This document shows positions 22,560 through 29,986 of a stretch of DNA of 64,000 bases, piece by piece. Numbering within the stretch: the first letter of the stretch is position 1; each line of letters starts with the position of its first letter. The translations under genes were made by a program, and so were the position numbers. The DNA is from Rhodococcus rhodnii NBRC 100604 (GTDB lineage Bacteria; Actinomycetota; Actinomycetes; Mycobacteriales; Mycobacteriaceae). The notes beneath the pieces were generated by a model. That model did not search any database, was not told the origin of the DNA, and was given only the letters and a program-made list of their open reading frames with translations. Location: assembly GCF_001894925.1 (NCBI RefSeq), contig NZ_BCXD01000025.1:1-64000 (forward strand), read 5' to 3'.

Positions 22560-22986
22560 CTTGGCTGCGTACCTGACCAGCAAGTTTGGTGTCATCGGCA
22601 CCATGAAGCTGGAGAAGCTCGTGTACTACTGCCAGGGGTGGTGGGTAGCACGAAATGACTCAGTGCTCTTCCCGGAACCGCTTGAGGCTTGGCGGATGGG
22701 TCCTGTCTGTCCTGACCTGTACCGCGAACATCGCCGTCGGAACTATGTCGACGCGTGGCCCATGGGAGATGCATCGAAGCTCGGCGACGCCGAACGTAGG
22801 CACGTCGATGCGGTCGTAGATGTGTACGGGGCTTACTCCGGTTTTCGTTTGGGGGACATGACCCACGAGGAAAGGCCCTGGAACGCGGCGATGGCCGCTG
22901 GGGGTCTCAACACGGAGATTGCTATCAGCGACATGCGCGCCTACTTCGCTGAAGCTGACCGTCAGGCCTCCAACTTCAATCGATGA
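22543..22986 (+). CDS. Panacea-domain protein (SocA/DUF4065-like antitoxin)
   Basis: A 147-residue protein with the family signature MKLEKLVYYCQGWWVA near residue 20, the EAWRMGPVCPDLY motif near 50, and the final DMTHEERPWNAA. Panacea proteins (SocA, GepA, PanA) are antitoxins or proteolytic adaptors that neutralise very different partner toxins. The ATG at 22543 follows GGGAGGTGG and lies inside the membrane-GAF gene, so the two are translationally coupled. By family logic, the membrane-GAF protein would be the partner. It is the last gene before att copy 3, a typical cargo position. Confidence 0.85.
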   Translation: MASVHDLAAYLTSKFGVIGTMKLEKLVYYCQGWWVARNDSVLFPEPLEAWRMGPVCPDLYREHRRRNYVDAWPMGDASKLGDAERRHVDAVVDVYGAYSGFRLGDMTHEERPWNAAMAAGGLNTEIAISDMRAYFAEADRQASNFNR

Positions 22987-22996
22987 TGCGGGTCTG

Positions 22997-23018
22997 TGCC
23001 CACACTTTGCCCACACTT
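22997..23018. repeat. Paired 11-bp arm-type repeats, right end of element 2
   Basis: Two exact copies of TGCCCACACTT in tandem, then GCCCAC. They match the left-end pair at 17405-17426 in the GCCC core and lie about 90 bp before att copy 3, the same spacing as at the right end of element 1. Confidence 0.65.
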
Positions 23019-23110
23019 GCCCACGAATCTGGGTGAATCAGCGCGACTGGGCGTGACCGCTTCGCGCAGGTAGGACGCATTTCGACGCGCCGACTGGGAG
23101 GCTCGGGAGA

Positions 23111-23132
23111 GTTCAAATCCCTCCGCTTCCGC
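23111..23132 (+). repeat. att core, copy 3
   Basis: A 22-bp copy of the tRNA-Ser 3' end. The sequence just to its right, including the hairpin found after the tRNA gene, closely matches that to the right of copy 1. It therefore starts another element of the element 1 type. Confidence 0.9.
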
Positions 23133-23208
23133 ACGAGCTCTCCGCCTGTTTGTGCTGGTGGAGAGGCCTTCATTCCTGCTCCTGCTGCTCGGTTGCTCCC
23201 GGCCCGTC

Positions 23209-23370
23209 TGGTCACACATTGGCCACACTCGCTCGTGATCGTGCGCGATCGAGCGCGGTTCCAACGCCTTCGAATCGTCGTCGAAGATCCGCGTACGTGT
23301 CGAGCGTCAGGGCGGCCGATGCGTGCCCGAGTATCCGTTGCAGCGCCCCGAGGTTGACGCCGGCCGACGG
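23209..23370 (-). pseudogene. int: Integrase stub of a third element
   Basis: Translates to AGVNLGALQRILGHASAAL, then LDTYAD and ALDRARSRASVANV, matching the last 60 residues of the element 1 integrase, including the catalytic His and Tyr boxes. A small deletion shifts the frame after the Tyr. The 5' part of the gene is gone; sequence beyond about 23370 is unrelated. Arm-like repeats TGGTCACACAT and TGGCCACACTC (23209-23230) are kept. It shows that a third, element 1-like unit once stood here and was deleted. Confidence 0.88.
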
Positions 23371-23414
23371 GACGGCGATGCCGAGTCCGGCGGAGTCTCC
23401 CACCCCGCCGCCAC

Positions 23415-23720
23415 TCAGGCCTTTTTCCCCCGACTGACCAGTAGTGGAATCAGGCGATCCCGCCAGACCGGGATACAAACGTGGCCGCTGGACATGCCGC
23501 CGTGGGCGAACTCTGTCCGGTAGACCTCATCAGCTAGCTCGGTTCGCAAGTCCGCGCCGACCACCGTGGTGAAGGCATCGAGGAGCGTCTCTTCCAACGT
23601 CGCGTCGTCATCGGGAAGCGGAAGGCCGGCCAGGTGCTCTCGGATCGCCGCCCACACATACGGATCGCCGCGCAGTCCCCACTGCTCCGGCTCCTCCCCG
23701 AAGAGTTGGTCCATCGTCAT
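23415..23720 (-). CDS. Conserved hypothetical protein, 101 aa
   Basis: A 101-residue protein beginning MTMDQLFGEEPEQWGLRGDP and containing FAHGGMSSGHVCIPVWRDRLIPLL. The GLRGDPYVW and HGGMSSGHV stretches look like those of a small actinobacterial family without known function, from memory of similar sequences. It is probably the first host gene to the right of the mobile array and ends just beyond the integrase stub. Two starts two codons apart are possible. Confidence 0.65.
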   Translation of the reverse strand: MTMDQLFGEEPEQWGLRGDPYVWAAIREHLAGLPLPDDDATLEETLLDAFTTVVGADLRTELADEVYRTEFAHGGMSSGHVCIPVWRDRLIPLLVSRGKKA

Positions 23721-24244
23721 CGCTGCATCATGCCAGGTTTGCTCGCGGTGTCGATCGTCCAGACGGCAGTCCCCCGATCGGGTGCACAGTGATCCCGTTG
23801 AACTTTGCCGCCGCGCTTCCGGACGTGGACCGAGTTCCCGATCCGCCTTGCCATGGTTCCTTTCGACGAGCCACTAGGAGTAGCCGCGGACAGGTGTCGT
23901 ACACGGTGGTGCGTGCCGAGGGCGTTCGCACAGTTATCCGGGTGGACGGAGCACTTCCCCGAGAACACAGGGGCCGGAGTGTCCGAATCGAGCCAGGGGC
24001 TTCCGTCCACGCGGGCGAGACGACGTCGGTCGGCAGGCGAGAGGTCGCCTCGCGCGGGACTAGCTGCTGGCACTCGCGCAGGGCGACTGTCATGGCCACT
24101 GCCCGCGTGATGCCTGGTCGGCGCGAACCGAACTCGGTCCCGGCAGGCACATTCTCCGTTACCGGGCCGTGATGAAGTCTGGCGGCTGCGGCTGTACTGT
24201 GCGCAGGGTTGCGTTTGCCGAACGAGGGGTAAGGGATCTTGAGA
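23721..24244. other. Gene-poor gap upstream of the mycolyltransferase
   Basis: About 520 bp with open frames on both strands but none with a convincing start or family. The minus-strand frame includes a basic start (MARRIGNSVHVRKRGGK) near 23853 that could encode about 45 residues, but I cannot support it. The right side presumably holds the mycolyltransferase promoter. This stretch may also include debris from the third element. Confidence 0.4.
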
Positions 24245-25261
24245 GTGGGCCGCCGAGTCGTCGCTGTCGCCGGAGTCGCTGCGGCGGCTGCCGTGCTGGG
24301 ATCGACCGTCACCGTCGCATCGGCCGAGCCCGTCGACCCGACGGCCGGGGCGGTGGACTCGCCGCGCAGCGTGGGCGCACGCCTCGACCGCGTCGAGCAG
24401 ATCACCGACACCCGGACGGCGCTGTTCGTCGAGTCGACCGCGATGGGCCGGATCGTCCAGGTCCAGGTCCTCCACCCCGCGAACGAGACGCCGCGCCCGT
24501 CGCTCTATCTGCTCGACGGCGTCGGCGCGGGCGAGGAGTCCGATTACTCCGAGAGCACGTGGACCCTCGAGACGGACGCCGTCGACTTCTTCGCCGACAA
24601 GCCCGTCAACGTCGTCCTGCCCGTCGGTGGGACCGGCGCCTACTACACCGACTGGCTGCGTCCCGACTCAGGCCTCGGCCAGCCGCAGTGGGAAACCTTC
24701 CTCACCGAGGAGCTCCCCAGGATCATCGATTCCGAGATGCACGGCAACGGCGCCAACGCCGTCGCGGGCGTGTCGATGGGCGCGATGGGCGCCGGCAATC
24801 TGATCACCCGCCACCCCGACTTGTATCGCGGCCTGACGGCGTTCAGCGGCTGCCTCGACACCACCGATCCGATCGCTCGCGATTCGGTGCGCAGCACCGT
24901 CGCCTACAAGGGTGGTGATGCAGCGAACATGTGGGGCTTCGACTCCGATCCCGCCTGGACCGCGCACAACCCCGCCGCGAACGCGGAAGCGCTGCGTGGC
25001 AAGCAGATCTACGTCTCGACGGGTAACGGGCTTCCCGGACGCTACGAGACGGGTGGTGTCGCCGATGCGCCGCGCATCGCGATCGGCGGCCCGCTCGAGG
25101 CCGCCGCCAACTACTGCACGCAGTCGTTCGAGCGCAAGATGAACGCGATGCAGATCCCCGCGACGATCGTCTATCACGATCAGGGCACGCACTCGTGGCC
25201 GTACTGGCAGGACGAGATGCGGCGCGCGTGGCCGGACATCGCACGCGCACTGGAGATCTGA
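24245..25261 (+). CDS. Mycolyltransferase, antigen 85 family
   Basis: A 338-residue secreted esterase of the Ag85/corynomycolyltransferase family. It has a signal peptide with an Ala-x-Ala cut site (VASAEP), an LYLLDGVGAGEE strand with the oxyanion region, the nucleophile elbow GVSMGAMGA (Ser about 177), and a C-terminal GTHSWPYW box with the catalytic His. These enzymes move mycolic acids between trehalose esters and arabinogalactan in the cell envelope. The GTG at 24245 is chosen because AAGGGA lies 8 bp upstream; the TTG two codons earlier is too close to it. It converges on the 5'-nucleotidase-like gene with 4 bp between them. Confidence 0.9.
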   Translation: MGRRVVAVAGVAAAAAVLGSTVTVASAEPVDPTAGAVDSPRSVGARLDRVEQITDTRTALFVESTAMGRIVQVQVLHPANETPRPSLYLLDGVGAGEESDYSESTWTLETDAVDFFADKPVNVVLPVGGTGAYYTDWLRPDSGLGQPQWETFLTEELPRIIDSEMHGNGANAVAGVSMGAMGAGNLITRHPDLYRGLTAFSGCLDTTDPIARDSVRSTVAYKGGDAANMWGFDSDPAWTAHNPAANAEALRGKQIYVSTGNGLPGRYETGGVADAPRIAIGGPLEAAANYCTQSFERKMNAMQIPATIVYHDQGTHSWPYWQDEMRRAWPDIARALEI

Positions 25262-25265
25262 TCGC

Positions 25266-26939
25266 TCAGGTCGGAGCGGAGATCCGCTCCGTCGACGGCA
25301 CCGGCACGGGCGAGTTGACGCGCAGATAGTCGACGAACGCGGCGAGATCCGTCCCGACCTGGACGCGGTCGCGACCGGAACCGAGTGCGCGGAAGCCGTC
25401 CCCGCCGTCGGCGAGGAAGCGGTTGAGCGCGACGCGATAGTCCCGATCGAGGGCTATCGCCTCGCCGTCCAGCGCGAGGCCCGACACGCGATCGCCCGGC
25501 CGGGCCGCCGCCTCGAAGGTGTACGAGAACCCTTGTGACGGCGCGAGGATCCGCTCGATCGCCTGCCCGTCGCGATCCTGGATCTGTTGTTCGAGAGCTT
25601 CTTTCAGCTGTTCTCCGGTCAGCGTGACGACGACGAGATCGTTCTCGAACGGCTGCACGGCGTGCGCGTCGGCGAACGTCACGACGCCCTCCGCATCGCC
25701 GTCGAGGTCGGCGCGCACCCCGCCCGGATTCGTCAGGGCGAGTTGCGCTCCCGCGACACGGGCGGCGGACAGCTGCGCATCGGCCACGAGGTTGCCGAGC
25801 GCCGACTCGCCCGTCGGGCCCGTTCGTCTGCTCATGGGAGCCGCGAGCACACCGACGCGCCGGGCGGCCTGATCGGCGGCCTTCTCGTTCGCGCGATCGA
25901 CGATGGCGGCGACCTCGGCGTCGGGCGTGATGTCGTGGGCGACGGTCTGATTGAACGACGTGGTGCGCTCGCGGACGACGTCGCCGGTCGCATGATCGAG
26001 TACGAGGTCGGCGACGGCGATCCCCTGGCCGCGCGAATGCGGGTTCATGACGACGCGTGGATTACCGTCGGGATCGGTGACGGTGCAGTCGTAGCGTGCG
26101 GCGTTGTCGCCGGTGAACACGACGTCGATGAGCGGCGACGCGGCGGCGGCGAGCCGGTGGCCGGGGCCCTGCCGTTCGTCGCACGGCGGCGCGGGAGAGC
26201 CGGCGTCGTCGCTCTCGTGCAGCAGCAGGACGATCGCCGAGACGCCGAGATAGTCGAGGGTGCGGGCGGTGGCGTCGATCGCGTCGAGCTCGTCGGCGAA
26301 GCGGAACTCGTCGCGCACGCCGGGTGGCAGTGCCGCGGGGGTGTCGGCGGGCAGCGCCGAGATGACGCCGACCGGGATCCCGTCGACGTAGTCGACCGAG
26401 AAGGGCATCGCGACGGGCGTTCCGTCGGCGGTCGTGGTGTTGGACGCGACGAGCGGGAACGTCGCCCCACCGAAGGTGTCGGAGTAGCGGCAGCCGGTGT
26501 CGGGATGGCACCCGCCTCCACGGAGGCGGGCGAATTCTGCTGCACCGGCGTCGAGTTCGTGGTTTCCGACTCCCGACGCAGCCAGATCGAGATGGCCGAG
26601 GACGTCGACCGTCGGCTCGTCGTGGAACAGCGACGACGCGACGCCGGACGCACCCCAGTTGTCGCCCACCGAGTACAGCAGCGACTTCGGTGCGTTGTGG
26701 CGCAACTGCTCCAGATACGCGGCGAGATAGGCGACGCCGCCCGCCTCGACGCGCCTACCGTTGGGCTCGGTGACGTTGCTGCTCTCGCCGACGGGAGCCT
26801 CGAGTGTGCCCTGCAGATCGGTGATCGCGAGGAGTCGAACCGAGGTCGTCTCGGACGGTGCCGCGCCGGCCGGAGCGCTCGTGAGAAGCAGGAGCGGCGC
26901 GACGAACAGCGCTGCTGCGATCGCACGCACTCGGCGCAT
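25266..26939 (-). CDS. Secreted 5'-nucleotidase/UshA-like protein with altered metal site
   Basis: A 557-residue protein with a signal peptide (APAGAAPS), an N-terminal metallophosphatase domain (about 33-330) and a C-terminal 5'-nucleotidase domain (about 350-545; LALTNPGGVRADL, ADGGDGFRAL). The family cleaves nucleotides outside the cell. GDNW and GNHE are intact, but the first motif reads TDLQG (Q43 in place of the usual His). The G-H-[ST]-H motif reads GDNA, losing ligands. It may have reduced or changed activity. Confidence 0.82.
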   Translation of the reverse strand: MRRVRAIAAALFVAPLLLLTSAPAGAAPSETTSVRLLAITDLQGTLEAPVGESSNVTEPNGRRVEAGGVAYLAAYLEQLRHNAPKSLLYSVGDNWGASGVASSLFHDEPTVDVLGHLDLAASGVGNHELDAGAAEFARLRGGGCHPDTGCRYSDTFGGATFPLVASNTTTADGTPVAMPFSVDYVDGIPVGVISALPADTPAALPPGVRDEFRFADELDAIDATARTLDYLGVSAIVLLLHESDDAGSPAPPCDERQGPGHRLAAAASPLIDVVFTGDNAARYDCTVTDPDGNPRVVMNPHSRGQGIAVADLVLDHATGDVVRERTTSFNQTVAHDITPDAEVAAIVDRANEKAADQAARRVGVLAAPMSRRTGPTGESALGNLVADAQLSAARVAGAQLALTNPGGVRADLDGDAEGVVTFADAHAVQPFENDLVVVTLTGEQLKEALEQQIQDRDGQAIERILAPSQGFSYTFEAAARPGDRVSGLALDGEAIALDRDYRVALNRFLADGGDGFRALGSGRDRVQVGTDLAAFVDYLRVNSPVPVPSTERISAPT

Positions 26940-27019
26940 CTCGGCTCCTCCCCGGCAGGACTCACCGAGTCTGGCAAGTAGGGGTCACGAGACGTCTACT
27001 CGGCGGTAACGGTTGCGTC

Positions 27020-28108
27020 TCATAGTCCGGCGAGTGTGCGCACCTCGGCCGTCGCGGCGAAGGCCAGGAAGCGGTCGTTCTCGTGCGGATCGCCGACGGT
27101 GACGCGCACCCCGTCGTTGCCGTACGGGCGCAGCAGCAGCCCCGCCTGTGCGGCGGCATCGGCGTACGCCGACGACCGTTCTCCGAGTGGGAGATACACG
27201 AAGTTCGCGTCCGAGTCGGGGACGGTGTACCCGGCCTCCACGAGCCCCGTACGGACGCGGTCGCGTTCGGCGACGACGCCGTCGGTACGCGCGAGCAGCG
27301 CATCCGACGCCGCGAGCGACGCGATCGCCGCTGCCTGCGCGGGCGCGCTCACCGAGAACGGGATGTGCACCTTGCTCAGCGCCGTGACGATCGCCGGATC
27401 CGCGACGGCGTACCCGACTCGGATACCGGCGAGGCCGTACGCCTTGGAGAACGTCCGCAGCACGACGACGTTCGCGCGGCCTCGCGCGAGCGCGACACCG
27501 TCGGTGCCCTCCGCGGGATCGGCCCACCGGTGGTACTCGAAGTACGCCTCGTCGAGCGCGACGACGACGTGCGCGGGCACGGCGTCGAGGAACTTCTCGA
27601 GTTCGGCGCGTCCGAGCGAGCGGCCCGTCGGGTTGTTCGGGTTGCACACGAACACGAGCCGCGTCCGGTCGGTGATGGCGTCGAGCATCGCGGGCAGATC
27701 GTGGCCGAAGTCGGCATCGAGCGGCACCTGCACCGGGACGGCGCCCGCCACCCGCGTGACGATCGGATACGCCTCGAACGAGCGCCACGCGAACACGACC
27801 TCGTCGCCCTCGTCGCACGTCAGCTGCACGAGCTCCTGGCACAGCGACACCGATCCGCACCCGACGGCGACGTGATGCGGCGGCACGCCCAGGAACTCGC
27901 TCAGCGCCGTCACGAGCGCCCGCGCACCGTTGTCCGGGTACCGGTTGGCCGTCGTGACGGCCTCCGCGACGGCCGCCGCGACCTCGGGCAGCGGGCCGAG
28001 CGTCGTCTCGTTGCTGGCGAGCTTGATCGCCCCGGGAAAGTCGCGGCCCGGAACGTACGCGGGCAGCGAGTCGAGATCGGGCCTGATGTGCGGTGCCGGG
28101 GAATCCAC
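27020..28108 (-). CDS. hisC2: Histidinol-phosphate/aromatic aminotransferase (HisC2-like)
   Basis: A 362-residue fold type I aminotransferase. It has an N-terminal LASNETTLGPLP stretch, the CNPNNPTG motif, the D-E-A-Y motif (VVALDEAYFEY), the catalytic Lys box TFSKAYGLAGIRVGY and a C-terminal Arg region (GVRVTVGDP). Length and motifs fit the Rv3772-type second HisC, which can transaminate histidinol phosphate and phenylpyruvate. The GTG at 28108 is chosen. In M. tuberculosis it also lies near serine and arginine tRNA genes. It is divergent from the dienelactone-hydrolase-like gene. Confidence 0.87.
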   Translation of the reverse strand: MDSPAPHIRPDLDSLPAYVPGRDFPGAIKLASNETTLGPLPEVAAAVAEAVTTANRYPDNGARALVTALSEFLGVPPHHVAVGCGSVSLCQELVQLTCDEGDEVVFAWRSFEAYPIVTRVAGAVPVQVPLDADFGHDLPAMLDAITDRTRLVFVCNPNNPTGRSLGRAELEKFLDAVPAHVVVALDEAYFEYHRWADPAEGTDGVALARGRANVVVLRTFSKAYGLAGIRVGYAVADPAIVTALSKVHIPFSVSAPAQAAAIASLAASDALLARTDGVVAERDRVRTGLVEAGYTVPDSDANFVYLPLGERSSAYADAAAQAGLLLRPYGNDGVRVTVGDPHENDRFLAFAATAEVRTLAGL

Positions 28109-28202
28109 AGTCCAGATTATGCGCGCACCCCGGGGCGCTGCCGCAGGCCCGTCGGGGCCGGAATCGTCGCGCTGCAGGTCCACGCGGTGGCACAGTGGAC
28201 AC

Positions 28203-28916
28203 ATGGCGGGCATCACCACCGAGAATGTGCCGCTGCGCGACGACAGCGCGACGGTGCCGCTGGCGGTCGCCGAACCGGACGGCAGGCCGGTGCGCGGCGG
28301 CATCGTCGTGCTGCACGAGAGCAGGCGGTTCGGCGAGAGCGTGCGGCAACTGTTGCGGTCGCTCGCCGACGAGGGCTGGCTCGCCGTCGCGCCCGACCTG
28401 TTCCATCGCCGGGACGACGGCGATGTGGGCGTCTTCGGCTCGGACCTGTTCGACGACTTCGACGCGTCCTTCGATTGGCTGCTCTCGCGCGGCGTCACGG
28501 GCGACCGCGTCGGTGTGCTGGGGTTCGACGACGCCGGCACCGCGGCGGTCACCGTCGCCGTCGAGCGTCCCGTGGGGGCCGCCGTCAGCGTCGCGGCGCG
28601 GGGCGTCCTCACACCGCTCGCGCCCGGCGCGCCCGCCCTGGTCGAGGCCGTCGCGACGCTCGCGGCCCCGTGGCTCGCGCTGTACGGCGACGACGACGAC
28701 GAGACGACGCCCGAGCACGTCGAGAGGCTCCGTGAGGCCGCCGCCCACGCGCCCGTCGCGGCGCTCGTCGTCTCGTATCGGTCGCTCGCGCATCGGCGGA
28801 GCGAGCCCTCGCTGTTCTCGGACGGTGTTGACGGGTTCTCCGACGGCGCGGACGAGGAGGACGTCCTCGATGCCCGCGATCGCGTGTTCGAGTGGTTCGA
28901 CGGGAACCTGCGGTGA
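28203..28916 (+). CDS. Dienelactone hydrolase-family protein without the Cys nucleophile
   Basis: A 237-residue alpha/beta-hydrolase of the dienelactone hydrolase family (GGIVVLHESRRFGESVRQL, APDLFHRR). The nucleophile elbow reads GFDDAG, with Asp109 where active family members have Cys (GFC-x-GG). The Asp and His positions further on are also uncertain. It probably does not act as a dienelactone hydrolase. The ATG at 28203 follows a 94-bp gap from hisC2, divergent. Confidence 0.72.
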   Translation: MAGITTENVPLRDDSATVPLAVAEPDGRPVRGGIVVLHESRRFGESVRQLLRSLADEGWLAVAPDLFHRRDDGDVGVFGSDLFDDFDASFDWLLSRGVTGDRVGVLGFDDAGTAAVTVAVERPVGAAVSVAARGVLTPLAPGAPALVEAVATLAAPWLALYGDDDDETTPEHVERLREAAAHAPVAALVVSYRSLAHRRSEPSLFSDGVDGFSDGADEEDVLDARDRVFEWFDGNLR

Positions 28917-29016
28917 GCGCCGCCCTTCTGTAAGTCCCTGACCACCCGTTTTGCCTTTGCTACCCGAACCTGTGTAATCTTTCGACCCGGCGGTTCGAGA
29001 GAATCGAAACCCCCAG

Positions 29017-29108
29017 GGAGGCGTGCCAGAGCGGCCGAATGGGACTCACTGCTAATGAGTTGTCCTCTTTACGGGGGACCGGAGGTTCAAATCCTCTCGC
29101 CTCCGCCA
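29017..29108 (+). tRNA. tRNA-Ser (anticodon GCU)
   Basis: A type II tRNA with a GGAGGCG/CGCCTCC acceptor, the anticodon arm ACTCACTGCTAATGAGT with GCT, a long variable arm and an encoded CCA at the 3' end. It is paired with tRNA-Arg 36 bp downstream. Confidence 0.95.
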
Positions 29109-29144
29109 CGCCGACGTCCGTCGTCGGTGAACAAATGAAGATCT

Positions 29145-29217
29145 GCGCCCGTAGCTCAACGGATAGAGCATCTGACTACGGATCAGAAGGTTAGGGGTTC
29201 GAATCCCTTCGGGCGCA
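29145..29217 (+). tRNA. tRNA-Arg (anticodon ACG)
   Basis: A 73-nt tRNA with a GCGCCCG/CGGGCGC acceptor, the anticodon arm CTGACTACGGATCAG with ACG, and T-loop GGTTCGAAT. The first anticodon base A34 is edited to inosine by TadA, whose gene lies at 41937 in this window. Confidence 0.95.
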
Positions 29218-29226
29218 CAGTGAGAG

Positions 29227-29253
29227 ACGCCCCACGCGAATCGCGTGGGGCGT
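29227..29253 (+). terminator. Terminator of the tRNA pair
   Basis: ACGCCCCACGCG pairs with CGCGTGGGGCGT around a 3-nt AAT loop, then TTCT. It ends the tRNA-Ser/tRNA-Arg transcript. Confidence 0.85.
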
Positions 29254-29564
29254 TTCTCGTCGCGCTGTGTGACGTGCATCTCTCGCCCAGCCCCCGCGCC
29301 TCCGAACGCTCCCGCGCCACGCCGTGATGACACGCCGTTACCGCTGTGATTCGGCACAGTGATCTTCTCGACCCCTCGGATAACGAACAGGTCTCGTGTT
29401 CAATCGTCTGCGGGGATGCGGCCGATCGAGCCGCGTCACTTCCGGGGGAGACCTGTACGGGGGATTACTCGCGACTGCGCGGAGTGTCGGGGGACACTCG
29501 CGTGCCCGGACGGAGGAAACTGCTCTATGCAAGGGAAGGCAACGGCCAGGCGGTGCATCCTGTG
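29254..29564. other. Gap between tRNA terminator and a small membrane protein
   Basis: About 310 bp. An open plus frame from 29346 runs into the next gene, but its first 70 residues (MIRHSDLLDPSDNEQ...) look like untranslated leader and lack a ribosome-binding site. AGGGAAGG at 29532-29539 is the only good Shine-Dalgarno-like site and is 25 bp from the likely start. No RNA gene is seen. Confidence 0.4.
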
Positions 29565-29879
29565 ATGAGTACCTCGACAGCGCTCGTGATCATGATCGCG
29601 ACGGCCCTGATGGCGCTGGCCACGGTGGTGGTGGCGCCGCGCCGGCTCGACGCGGTCGGACCGGTTCACGTGCGGTATCGACGCCGCGCAGACGACGACT
29701 CGGTCGGCGAGATGATCGACTCCGTCTGCGTCATGCGCAAGGACGAGCTGGAGACGATGATCGAGTCCCTCTTCGCTCGCGAGCGTGCGCTCCGCGCTGC
29801 GGACCGCGTGGACGAGGCGCGGGCGATCGGCCTGCACAAGTTCATCTGCATCTCGGAGCTGCGGTCACGCCGGTTCTGA
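29565..29879 (+). CDS. Small membrane-anchored hypothetical protein, 104 aa
   Basis: A 104-residue protein with one N-terminal span (TALVIMIATALMALATVVV) and a charged helical rest (DDSVGEMIDSVCVMRKDELE, then HKFICISELRSRRF). The start is either this ATG or GTG one codon upstream. No family is recognised. A bidirectional terminator lies between its stop and the ADH gene. Confidence 0.5.
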   Translation: MSTSTALVIMIATALMALATVVVAPRRLDAVGPVHVRYRRRADDDSVGEMIDSVCVMRKDELETMIESLFARERALRAADRVDEARAIGLHKFICISELRSRRF

Positions 29880-29940
29880 CGGCCGCAGCGCACCCGCTCG
29901 CGGGTGGCGGGACATGAACGACAACCGAACAGACGAGAAC

Positions 29941-29973
29941 CCGACCGACCGCGAATTCGTCGCGGTCGGTCGG
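29941..29973 (+). terminator. Bidirectional terminator
   Basis: CCGACCGACCGCGA pairs with TCGCGGTCGGTCGG around a 5-nt loop, followed by TTTTT on the plus strand. It lies between convergent genes, 14 bp from the ADH stop. Confidence 0.85.
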
Positions 29974-29986
29974 TTTTTGTGAGCGG

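Larger units (their letters stand above)
17297..23132 (+). mobile_element. Element 2: small-terminase-encoding satellite remnant
   Basis: About 5.8 kb between att copies 2 and 3. It holds a decayed integrase, two small phage-like proteins, a P27-type small terminase, a nonsense-interrupted gene and two unknown proteins. A possible cargo block follows: a membrane protein, a membrane-GAF protein and a Panacea protein. Repeated motif copies B and C are here. The broken integrase means it can no longer move itself, although homologous recombination between att copies or the element 1 integrase might still excise it. Confidence 0.75.

Noticed and set aside
7876-23132. A single complete prophage
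   Set aside because: No portal, large terminase, tail or lysis genes are present, and a third att copy in the middle shows two separate insertions.
23789-24172. Plus-strand 127-codon frame upstream of the mycolyltransferase
   Set aside because: It has no ribosome-binding site or recognisable pattern, and overlapping frames on both strands look equally good.
28917-29016. Possible integration site at the tRNA-Ser(GCU)/tRNA-Arg pair
   Set aside because: No integrase, no repeated tRNA end and ordinary core genes on both sides.
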